Under the pieces are notes generated by a model. The model did not search any database and was not told the origin of the DNA. It saw nothing but the letters and a program-made list of their open reading frames with translations. A stretch of DNA of 64,000 bases from assembly GCF_964275005.1 (NCBI RefSeq), contig NW_027307657.1, positions 186,001-250,000 of the forward strand. Direction: 5' to 3'. This DNA comes from Diadema setosum (Eukaryota > Echinodermata > Echinoidea > Diadematoida > Diadematidae). Shown here one piece after another: positions 22,789 through 31,954 of this stretch. The translations under genes were made by a program, and so were the position numbers. Each line of letters starts with the position of its first letter. Position 1 is the first letter of the stretch.

Positions 22789-23874
22789 AGGCCGTGTCAC
22801 ACCTTTCCGGGAAAGCCTTGCGTGCGACTTGCGAAGAACAATTTTTACTACCCGGAAGTCCACGCAGATGACCCGCACATGACAGTACCTAGCACGTATC
22901 TCACCCGTAGTCGCCCGGAGGTGCGCGCGGAAATCCTTTTTACCCGCAACCATGTTTAGGCCCTGTCACACCTTTCCGAGCAAGCTACGCAGGCTTGTTG
23001 CGTGTAGGGATTTTCAAGTATGCCGGACGATTTCTGCTGACGGGCAAGGATCTGGGCGAGTTTTGCATGTGTCTTACTTGCTGGACGCGTTCTACTTTAA
23101 GTTATACTTGCGGGTATTATGTGTGACGTGCGTGCCAGGCGCGTGGGGGCTGACAACTCAGTGAAGGAATTCCTCTGAACGAATGGCAGAAGGCCCACGG
23201 AATGTCATTATCTTGGCCGCATACGGGGACTGCGAAGTACCTGCATGGGAATTGCTTGCGAGGTGCTGCCGCTAAGGGCCTCCTACTTGCGTTCTGCGTG
23301 GACCTCTGAGGGCAATCCCGCGACTCATCCGGAAAAAGTTTTGGTCATGCTCAAAACTTGGCTGCGGGTAAATTGGACATGCGTGCGCACCTCCTGATAA
23401 CTACGGGCAAGATACACGCTAGGTACTGTCAGGTACGGACCAACTGCGGTGAAGTCCGGGTAACAAATTTGTTTCCCCGCAAGTCAACCAGCAAAAATTC
23501 CCTAGATATGGTATGGCAAGGCCTTGAGCATGCTCAAAACTTGTTCCGAGTGAGTCGCGGGTTTCGTCCGCAGATACACGCAGAACACCAGCAGGAGACC
23601 CTTACCTGTAGCAATTTGCAGGCAACTCCAACGCAGGTACTTTGCAGTACCCGTAAGTCGCTCGTAACAGAAAACGGATAGGTTTCAAAGCTCTCACGGA
23701 GGTCACACGGAATAAGAGCAAGTAGAAGGTAACTAACACGCGTCTAGCAGGCAAGACACAAGTGCAACACTCGCAAATCATTCTTGTCCGCCCGCAGAAA
23801 ATTCCCCTGCGTGCTGGAAAATCCCTACTTGCAGCAAGCCCGCATAGCTTGCCCGGAAAGGTGTGACACGGCCC
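22789..23874. mobile_element. Non-autonomous Harbinger-like DNA transposon
   Basis: Starts AGGCCGTGTCACACCTTTCC and ends in the reverse complement of GGGCCGTGTCACACCTTTCC, with both sides flanked by TAA (22786-22788 and 23875-23877). A three-base TWA target duplication is the mark of PIF/Harbinger elements. The interior is GC-richer than its surroundings and built of degenerate words such as CTTGCGTG and CCCGCA. A second copy of the terminal motif lies near 22961, suggesting a tandem or nested terminal repeat. There is no transposase. Confidence 0.65.
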
Positions 23875-24062
23875 TAAGGTTTGTCACCTTACAAAATGTA
23901 CAGTCACATGCTGTTGTAGATATTGATATTCTTTATTTTTACACAAATAAGGAAATGAAAAGAAATGCAATGAAATGAAATTTGTTCGAAATCAACGATG
24001 TCTTTTAACTTTCGTGCTGACAAGTTATACAAAAACAAAATACTGTAATAGGTCGTACTCAC

Positions 24063-24229
24063 TCGTGTACATGTCATAAGGGCAGACCCCGCGGATGTCG
24101 TACTATCAGACTCGCCTTTCGATGGTGCTGATTGCAAAGGCTCGACGGTAATCCGTTGGATTGCTCCTTCCCCTCTCACACGTACGGACCCATCAATTGA
24201 TTTACGGTCGTCCTCAAACAGGTAGGGAT
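24063..24229 (-). CDS. Exon of ZU5-domain gene
   Basis: A 167-bp exon between a strong acceptor (TTCTTTTATCTTTCAG) and a consensus donor (CGA|GTGAGT). It completes a codon with its first two bases, then reads PYLFEDDRKSIDGSVRVRGE, later ITVEPLQSAPSKGESDSTTS and ends MTCTR in phase 0. The Ser/Thr/Pro-rich part looks like a linker just before the ZU5 domain. The phase matches both neighbours (29821 exon upstream, 13837 exon downstream). No domain of its own was recognised. Confidence 0.7.
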
Positions 24230-24290
24230 CTGAAAGATAAAAGAATGTCCGCTCACCTTTCATTACTGATTTCAATTCCCTCGGTTTAAG

Positions 24291-24576
24291 ACCGAGCACG
24301 GTAACTGTCCATTTTTTTTTTTTTTTTGTTATGGTCCGCCAAAAGGAATCATGTCTGGTCCTGATACAATATCACTTCCCCGCTGATAATTTTGTTACAA
24401 AGTAAATCTTCAACTGGTGATTTTGTTGCTCTTCATTTTCACATAAGAATTAAAATTGTGGATGTTTTTATACCGAATTACAGATTTATTACTTTTTTTT
24501 TTTAAACCGAACCAAACATGGTTCGTTTTGACGCACCATAGTATAAACCCGGACCGTTGCCGTTACCGTGCTCGGT
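24291..24576. mobile_element. Short inverted-repeat element (MITE-like) in intron
   Basis: Ends CCGAGCACGGTAAC (about 24292-24305) and its exact reverse complement (24562-24575) enclose 285 bp with poly-T tracts and no coding capacity. It lies 60 bp upstream of the exon at 24063-24229. Confidence 0.55.
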
Positions 24577-24869
24577 GTACCATAAAACATGATTAATGTA
24601 GACGCATAATTAGTGGAGTACTAATATGCACAGCTTTATACACAAATATAGGTACCTATTGCACTAACCCATAGATATATTCACACATATCAAAACATTC
24701 AGTATACTCACCAGAAGAAAAACAGTGCCTGACCCAAAATATACTTTAATTTCAGGTAAGTCATTTTCTTTTTTATCATGTTCCCGTACCGATCTCTTTA
24801 TCTTACCATATTTGATAATAATGTATGCCTCGAACAGCCCAAACAATTAGAGTGGTATCAATGCATATG
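24577..24869. other. Intron sequence, no feature seen
   Basis: AT-rich DNA between the short inverted-repeat element and foldback copy B. Confidence 0.3.
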
Positions 24870-25750
24870 AGTACGGGCTACTATTTGATCCCGTGAGATG
24901 TTTGTGCCAAAATTGATTTTTTTTTTTTTGGCTAACTTTGTCAATTTAGGGTGGGGGCTGAACCCGAAAAACTTTGGTTCCATTTTTTCCGACCACGTCT
25001 TCAGCCGACATTTTGAATTTCAAAATAGCCGCCATAGCAAATTGTATTTTGAATCACATCTCATAAAGTAATTATAGTGAGCATTGTAGAAGCTTCACAT
25101 TTTTTTGGTGCAAAATGCCTGGTTGTGATGTCAGACATTCCGATATATCATTTTCTGATATTGTGGATTGTTTTGATACAATTTATAGGCTGCCATCTTG
25201 AAATTCAAAATGGCCGCCAAAGCGTTTTTACTCATATCTCATGTTGCAATCATTGTAGGAGCATCAAATTTTCAGTAATGCACATGCTTATGGTATCCAA
25301 CGTTCTATTACAGCTGTTTCCTATTGTGGATCATTAGAAAGGCCACCATCTTGAAATTCAAGAGGCCTGATGGTGGTCTTAGAAAATCATATAATACTGT
25401 AGTGGTAAGCGCTTTAGACAAATTTTCAAAAATTTCCTAGTAAGACCGAATTCATTTTCAGGTCACGCAGAACGACAGACATCTCTTAATTCAGAATAGC
25501 AGCCATAAATTCAGACTCTAAGGACAAGGTTACAATGACGTCATGAAGTCATCCTGAGGGGCAAAAACTGCGTAAGGGGGGGGGGGGCGGGGGAGGGGTC
25601 CCATACCATTTCCCATAAGTGTGGGAAAGCGTGTAAGCGTTACATCCCACTTCCCATAATAGAAAAGTGGGTATATGTGGCTCGCGTACCGCGTGCTACA
25701 GCCATGCGCTTAATACACACGTGATTTGTTTTTGCCTCTCAGGCAATACA
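24870..25750. repeat. Left inverted arm of foldback copy B
   Basis: A unique outer end of about 140 bp, then units with palindromic cores near 25012, 25188, 25343 and a degraded one near 25490. A G-run lies at 25577-25600. Confidence 0.7.
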
Positions 25751-26108
25751 TTATTTGGTGTCATGGAACCTTGTTAATAGTTATATTCAATCCCAGTTAT
25801 TAAATATTTGTACAAAAGCAAACATTGATATGATTAAAGGTGATCTTCAAAAACTTGATGATCCCTCGGATAGGACATAAAATGGAGGTCCCGTGTATGA
25901 GAGAGTCACAACTCATGCACATAAAAGATCCCACTTCATTCATTCATCGCAAAGAGCAGGGTGTTAAACCCGGTGAAGTGGTCCCACCCCACATCCACTG
26001 GACCCCATGGAAGACCAGCTTAGCATAGCTGAATATGGGTTATCAAGCCATCTTCTCAGATGGAAATGAACAAGCAAACAAACAAGACAAACAAGGAAAA
26101 GTCTCGCA

Positions 26109-26240
26109 ATGGTAAGAAATGCCATGGTCACCATACCAGGCATCCCATTCATAAGCTTGTTTGTTGACCACAAAATGAAACAACTCATCAGGGAGCTCAT
26201 AATTGCTGGATGTACTTCTGGAATAACACAGAATGAATAA
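26109..26240 (+). other. 43-codon block matching copy A 3057-3188
   Basis: Starts ATG and ends TAA at the same positions relative to copy A, with no indel. It contains ISLFVDHKMKQLIRELIIAG. The substitution level looks neutral. Function unknown. Confidence 0.25.
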
Positions 26241-26292
26241 GGAGTGTCAATGAGTAGGTTAGTGTCCTGTTTCCCTTGTGTGGATCATCCTC

Positions 26293-27659
26293 GGCTTGTG
26301 CCGAAAGGGTGGGTTGGGTGGTGGCGCGTCGCGTTAATGGGAACACCACCCTTTGTCCAAAGCCCCCCCCCCCCCCCGGTTTTGCCGAAAGGGTGCGTTG
26401 GGAGCATTGGGTCGCGTCGCGTTGACTGGAACCCCACCCTTCGTCCAAAGCGCCCCCCCCCCCCCGGTTTTGCCGAAAGGGTGCGTTGGTAAAAGACGAG
26501 TTTTGAATTTATATTTAACCTTCAAACAACCATTTCAAAGAGGCTATCGTTCGGATCGGTTTACACTCTATTACCACTTGGTCTACAGCCATTTGGTCTA
26601 ATAGACTGTTTAATATCAATTGGTCTAATAACCAGTTGGTCTGGTCATCATTTCGTCCAATTGCTGTTTGGTCTAATTGTTATTTGGTTTGATTACTATT
26701 TCGTCTACAGTCAATTCGTCTAATAATAGCCATTTGGTCTATTTCTGGTCTAACACCAATTTATATCATCAAATACCGATTTGGTCTATTATGAGTTGGT
26801 CTAATTTCATTTCGTCTAATCAGCAAATGGTCTAAAATAAAACCAAATTTGTCCAATATAAATTTGGTGTACACATCATCAAATTTGGTCCATTGCCCAG
26901 TTGGTGTAGCCTTAGTCTGTCTATCATCATTTAGTCTACACCCATTTAGTCTAATAACCATTGATCTTATTGTCATTTGGTCTAATAGCCAGCCTTCTGG
27001 TCTAATCAGGTACCATTTGGTCCAATCATCGTTTCGTCTATATGACCAACTGGGTTATTATTATTATTTATTTATTTATTATTATTATTCTTTTTTTTTT
27101 GGGGGGGGGGGGCTTTTTCTACGACTACGGACTACCCTCTGACCCTTCATTGAGGGAGAAAAAAATTTGTTCATACACATGAAAAAAGATTAGGGTAAAG
27201 TTTAGGGTTCCTCGCCCCTCCCCCATGGTGCCAGGCCAGCACCCCCAGCAGCTGGACTATAGATAAGCCACTGCACTGATTATCCACATGATCCATGCCC
27301 TATAATGTAAAACAGAAACGGATATTAGACCAAATGGATATTGGACCAAATGAACATTGGACGAACTAAATATTAGATTCGGACGATAGCCTCTTTGAAA
27401 TGGTTGTTTGAAGGTTAAATATAAATTCAAAACTCGTCTTTTAATATTACATGAGAAAAAGTACCAACGCACCCGTTCGGCAAAACCGGGGGGGGGGGGG
27501 CTTTGGACGAAGGGTGGGGTTCCAGTCAACGCGACGCGACCCAACGCTCCCAACGCACCCTTTCGGCAAAACCGGGGGGGGGGGGGGGGCTTTGGACGAA
27601 GGGTGGTGTTCCCATTAACGCGACGCGCCACCACCCAACCCACCCTTTCGGCACAAGCC
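26293..27659. mobile_element. MULE-like non-autonomous transposon nested in copy B
   Basis: Flanked by perfect 9-bp direct repeats ATCATCCTC (26284-26292 and 27660-27668). Copy A shows the unoccupied site (CATCCTC at 3232-3238). The ends, beginning GGCTTGTGCCGAAAGGGTGG, are inverted repeats of about 263 bp (26293-26555) and 280 bp (27380-27659), nearly identical apart from C/G-run length and one short insertion. Each arm itself contains two to three tandem units of about 90 bp (GCCGAAAGGGTG ... CGCGTCGCGTT ... CCACCCTTCGTCCAAAG, C-run, GGTTTTG). A 9-bp duplication and long terminal repeats fit Mutator-like elements. There is no transposase. Confidence 0.75.
26560..27060. repeat. Degenerate TTTGGTCTAAT-type short tandem repeat
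   Basis: More than twenty imperfect copies of a 12-20 bp word around TTTGGTCTAAT or TTTCGTCTAAT, with variable spacers, fill the inner part of the MULE-like element. Confidence 0.65.
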
Positions 27660-27954
27660 ATCATCCTCAATTATCAAGACTTCCAAGATGCTTACTGCTG
27701 TAGCAATAATAGCTCATTTCTGTGGTACTTTAGATGCATCAGAATTCCTCAACAATTTAGAACACCATCACACGAGGGTAATCTCAAAAATTGTCACTGC
27801 ATTATTGAAACTGATGAATGGGTGTTTGGCAATCAGGTATCGGAAACATTCAAGGAGGATATTCTGGAAAGACATAAAAAGGGAAGTTTTTATGTTTTGT
27901 ACTAAGAATTTGTATCTGAAAGAATTAAAGTACATATATATAATATATATATAC

Positions 27955-27980
<26 letters not shown>

Positions 27981-27985
<5 letters not shown>

Positions 27986-28669
27986 CGTGCACCTCAAAAC
28001 GAACATAAAGTCGCACACACTGATTTTGCGTGAGTACTGAAAATAAGTGAAATGGGTCAACCTAGCCGAACTTGACTTTTTCATATTTTCTTAAAGAGCG
28101 GGTCTTCTTTTACATTATACTAAAATTTGGTATCATAAAACGGGCAGGAAAGTGTGTTTTTTAAGCAGTCTATCTCGAACATTTTTGGCAGAATAGTGTG
28201 ATTAGGTGCGTCTTTCGAATCCCTTTTTCATTTCTGTAAAACCTTGTCCACACTCTTCACTTTCAACTCTAATAACTTTTGAAAAGATAGTGCTACTGCT
28301 TTAAAAGTTAGCATTAATTATGGATAGAATGTGTTAATGAGGCATGCTTAATTTCAGTTTAATCTGATAATCCCTTCATTGTTGTTACTCTAGTGGTTTA
28401 CTTCCTGTTTTTTGTCCCATTCATCGCACAGCCAGCACGGTTTGGTAAAGATTAAGCGCTTGAATAGACACTGTACTTCAGAGCCTCTTTTCTCAGTTCA
28501 TACTTTTCCTGAGTTTGTGCTTTCTTTCCAATATTTAGATAGGTTAAGAGAGTCCATTTGATTTGAGTTATACATCATTTTAAAGCTTGAAGTCTGGTCT
28601 TTCAGAATATGGTCTTAACTAAAAACTCATATCTGGCGACTTTTTGTTTGTTTTGAGGTGCACTGTCAC
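27981..28669. mobile_element. TA-flanked inverted-repeat DNA transposon
   Basis: Starts GTGACCGTGCACCTCAAAAC and ends with the reverse complement of GTGACAGTGCACCTCAAAAC; the terminal repeats run about 34 bp with few mismatches. It sits inside a TA microsatellite (27941-27980 and 28670-28732), consistent with a TA target duplication of the Tc1/mariner type. Only 689 bp and no transposase. Confidence 0.65.
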
Positions 28670-28681
28670 ATATATACATAC

Positions 28682-28733
<52 letters not shown>

Positions 28734-28754
28734 CCTTCGGAAAAACGAGCTGTA

Positions 28755-29668
28755 ACCTAAACATTGATATGCCTAAAAGTTGCTTGTAACCACAGATATT
28801 AGCTGAAAAGCAGTAATTTTGAATGATAAAATGGCAGCCTCAAAAATGATCTGCAATTTTCGGGAGGGGATCAAAGTACATCTGAATGTTCAACATCATG
28901 AGTCCGGTTTATGCCCGAACTTTCTGTATTGTTTACAACATGAAATATTGGTCAAAATATACCTGGTATATCTGGGTCTGGTATGGCGGCCATTTCGAAT
29001 TTTAGGATGGCCACTGATAGTATCTATAAATGGGCCATCGATTCAGAAAAAAAAATGTTTTAGAAAGTCTGATAGCAAAAGCTTGCTCTTTGCCCCAAGT
29101 TAGAACCATAAACAATGCATACGATATGAGATATAGGCCAAATTACGTTTGCTATGGTGGCCATTTTGAATTTAAAGATGGCCGTCAACCAAAATGATCC
29201 ATCATTTCAAACAAATATGTATATATAACCATGTCCGAAATCATACGCATGCTTATTGCCCCACATTTATACTTTCCATAATGTTTACAACCTGAGGTAC
29301 AGGTAAAAATACATTTAGCTATGGCGGCCATTTTGAATTTTAAGATGGCAGCCCTCAAATTGTATTAAATATCAAGAAATGGCGAATCAGACTGTCTGAC
29401 ATCATAAACATGCTTTTTGCATGAAATTTGAATCTTCTATGATGCTCACATTATAAGAACTGGGTCAAAATACCGTTTGCTATGGCGGCTGAGGACGTGG
29501 TCGAAAAAAAATGAAACCAAAGTGTTTTTTTTTTTTTTTGTGTTTTTTTTTTTTTTTTGTGTTTTTTTTTAATTCAGCATCCCCAAATTAACCAAGGTAG
29601 CCCAAAAATCAATTTTGGCACGAAAATCTCACGGGATCCAATATTTCGACATTATAGCAGAACGTACT
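28755..29668. repeat. Right inverted arm of foldback copy B
   Basis: Palindromic units near 28990, 29156, 29321 and 29485 and then the unique outer end. A poly-T block with three runs (29526-29570) interrupts the outer end. Confidence 0.7.
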
Positions 29669-29820
29669 ATATGGAGTAATCAGTCTCTTTCTTTTTCAAA
29701 GTATACAACACGTACAACGTCAAACTGATTTGGTATGGGTGAGAAAGATGGAGATTTTTATTTCTAATGTACAAACATTGTCATTTTTTTTTTAGATTGA
29801 ATATTGATAGAAATACTTAC

Positions 29821-29941
29821 ATGGCACTACACGCAGGTCTATTTTGAGTGCTGTGCCAATCCTTACGCGTTCGAACAGTTCGAGTGAGAAAGGGAAGACC
29901 TTTTCCACGACCATGTACTGCAGTTCCCTGAGATCCAGTAT
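29821..29941 (-). CDS. Exon of ZU5-domain gene (most 5' seen)
   Basis: A 121-bp exon with acceptor CATAATTCACAG and consensus donor CCAT|GTAAGT. Read in phase 0 it gives ILDLRELQYMVVEKVFPFSL, then ELFERVRIGTALKIDLRVVP, and it ends in phase 1, matching the two-base start of the 24229 exon. The segment has the hydrophobic pattern of a folded domain, but no family was recognised. Upstream exons are not visible between here and the Penelope-like block and may lie beyond it. Confidence 0.6.
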
Positions 29942-31103
29942 CTGTGAATTATGCTTGAAAAGTATATTTACAAGACACATTTAGTGTATGATTATGAAAC
30001 ATGCAACGCAGGCATGGCAGGTATATTTGTCTTCAGTTAATCTCATAGTACATTGCTGATAAGGTGTCTTTTGGTGATAGTTCCCAATACACTCCAGATA
30101 ATACTAGCCTTTCAATATTCCTCTAAGACCTATGAATGATATAATAACTTTACGTAAGTTTCAAAAGAGTGACCCATTTAATAGAGACATGTTATATGAT
30201 TTATAAGCAGCATGAAAGAATAATCAAGGGAAAAAGAATTAATATAAATAAATTTACATAGACATTTAATATACACGGATACGGTGGCGGGCCGCCAAGC
30301 GTAAATTTGCCAGCCAATTTTGCGCCACGCGTAAATTTGGATGGTAAACAGCCGTCATGCGTAATTTCCATTGTCGCCATTCTTTCTATCGCGCCATGCC
30401 TTAGTTTTTTTTTTTTTTCTCCTTTGTTTTGTCCCTCTCCCCCTTTAAAAACATCTTTGCGGCTTCTTTAGCACGCATTCTCGACAGTCACTCGCTAGTC
30501 GCTTGAGGTTTTTGAGGAAAGATCTTCGATCGCGTGCGACGTCCCACCCGTATCTCACGCCATTAACGATTCCACTTTGCATGCCAGACCACGCAGGTGC
30601 ACAGTGAGCGCCATATTATTCAACGTTCACCCGTCCAAGATTCCGCTGCGCAAAATTTAAAGGTATAGAATCCCATTTGCAAACATCATGAAACTTCATG
30701 AAACTTTACATGAATAAACAGTAAACATTGTACTATACTGATTATGTGTAGTAAATATCATAGTCAAATGTTTTGTGAGAAAAAAAAAATAGTGAGAAAT
30801 GAAAAACCAACCCCTATTTCATTTGAGAGATCTCTGGTTTGAGAAACACAAGCACCGACGGTTACAGCAATCTGATTTCAAACGTAAAACGTTGAGCGCC
30901 ACTTGCTGGTTGCAGCAAGTATAGTAATAACCTAAGTATGTCGACACTGACTCAGCTCCAAATCCGCTGCATGTATTATATAGACTCTGTGCACGTACAC
31001 ACAATAAAGTATGTGTACACCATTACACACACAACCGAGATTCTCCGCTGCGATCGCTCATGCACATAACGAAAGTTCAAAAGTTCAACGTAAAGTACTC
31101 AAT
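29942..31103. other. Non-coding interval, short GCGTAAATTTG repeats
   Basis: Three imperfect copies of a word around CGCGTAAATTTGG lie at 30296-30372. A TATATAATA motif on the minus strand near 30975 could suggest a promoter, but no convincing exon follows. No gene is called. Confidence 0.3.
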
Positions 31104-31249
31104 GCATGCATAATAATAATAACAATAGTGAGACTCTTATAAAGCGCACATTTCTACCTAAAAAAGATACTCAAGGCGCTATAGAACAGAGTACATATTG
31201 TGTCACGTTACAACAGTATCACAGAAACTAAGACAATAAACCAACAAAC
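31104..31249 (+). mobile_element. Retroposon-like repeat at ATA tract
   Basis: An ATA trinucleotide run leads into CTTATAAAGCGCACATTTC and CTCAAGGCGCTATAGAACAG, a pattern common in marine invertebrate dispersed repeats. It directly abuts the target site of the Penelope-like block. The family is not certain. Confidence 0.35.
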
Positions 31250-31261
31250 AATAGGCCTATA
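31250..31261. repeat. Left target site duplication AATAGGCCTATA
   Basis: Identical to 50704-50715. The two copies lie exactly where the Penelope-like sequence begins and ends. The site is itself nearly palindromic. Confidence 0.8.
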
Positions 31262-31309
31262 AGATAGAAGGGAAGAGGAAGAGGAAGGAGTTGAATGTTG
31301 GAGAATCAT
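31262..31309 (-). CDS. PLE reading frame start, truncated by array end
   Basis: Sixteen codons from the first ATG of the PLE frame (31309-31307), ending at the left target duplication. It is the outer 3' end of the left arm, so the element RNA that was copied ran past a unit boundary into the next unit. Confidence 0.7.
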
Positions 31310-31954
31310 GGAGATAGGGAAGAGCAGTGAAGATTCATGAAACCAAGAGAACGAAGTCGGCGAACAGTGTGACTATGGAATGCGAATGAATGGAGAAAGG
31401 ACGATTAACAGAAATAAGGAGGGGTAAGCAGAGGAGAAGTGAGAATATGCGGAGAGAAGGGAAAGAGAGAGAGGGGGGGGGGCAATGAAAAGAAGAAAAG
31501 AACAAATTGAAATTCAAGACGTAAATTAGAGGGAGCTATTGTAGATCCTAGAATTAAATGCTGCTGCGGAAAAGAAAAATAAATGGAGAGGAAATTGATG
31601 ACAGTTAAATCCTGAAAAGGTTCCTGTGGGAGAAATGCAAAAAATGAGAAATTAAAATAAGGTTAAAGTGTAGACCTGAGGAGAGAAGACAAGAGAAATA
31701 ACCTGTAAAGAAATGTGTAAATTAAAACTAGTGGTCCTGAAAAGGACCGTTGGGTTGTATGGAAGGAAGAAATAAAAGAAGAAGAAAAGAAGAAAGAAGA
31801 GAACAGAACAGAAAGAAAGGAAAAGATAAGTAGTGTAGAAACAGACAAAAAGTGTAAGAGAGAGAGAGAGAGAGAGAGAGGAAAGAGAAATGAAACACTG
31901 AGTAAAGGTACACAGCTAGTGAAAGTAGAGCAAGAAGTCTAGTTATAAGAATAA
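31310..31954 (-). promoter_or_regulatory. PLE inter-frame leader (pseudo-LTR-like), left arm unit 1
   Basis: A 645-bp spacer between the stop of one frame and the ATG of the next. On the coding strand it begins with a CTAGTTAT/ATAACTAG hairpin just after the stop, then a CT microsatellite, then pyrimidine-rich DNA with three acceptor-like CAG sites and a C-run. In PLEs such repeats carry the promoter and often a leader intron; that role is inferred here. Confidence 0.5.

Larger units (their letters stand above)
24870..29668. mobile_element. Foldback-type DNA transposon, copy B (both ends present)
   Basis: The left end (24870 onward: AGTACG, CCCGTGAGAT, TGCCAAAATTGATTTT, CCGACCACGTCTTCAGCC) is the reverse complement of the right end (29480-29668). 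Inward, both arms continue as tandem units with the GGCCGCCATTTTGAA palindrome. The whole is 4.8 kb, arms about 0.9 kb each. ATATG directly precedes the left end and directly follows the right end, a candidate 5-bp target duplication. Nested inside are a MULE-like element (26293-27659) and a TA-flanked element (27981-28669). The interior matches parts of copy A but lacks about 1.7 kb of it. It lies in an intron of the ZU5 gene, between the 24063 and 29821 exons. Confidence 0.75.
7763..29941 (-). other. Host gene locus: ZU5-domain protein (partial, five exons seen)
   Basis: Five minus-strand exons join with canonical AG/GT borders and matching phases: 29941-29821 (121 bp, ends phase 1), 24229-24063 (167 bp, starts with two bases, ends phase 0), 14128-13837 (292 bp, starts phase 0, ends phase 1), 10511-10291 (221 bp, starts with two bases, ends phase 0) and 7888-7763 (126 bp, both phases 0). 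Together they encode about 309 residues. The phase agreement at four consecutive junctions is strong evidence for a real transcript. ZU5 domains occur in UNC5 netrin receptors, ankyrins, PIDD and ZO-1. No death domain, ankyrin repeat or PDZ domain is visible here, so the family member cannot be named. Introns are 2.4-9.8 kb and packed with transposons. Confidence 0.75.

Noticed and set aside
30819-31004. Minus-strand TATATAATA motif and following frame as a promoter and first exon
   Set aside because: No convincing coding start or donor follows; TA-rich motifs are common here.
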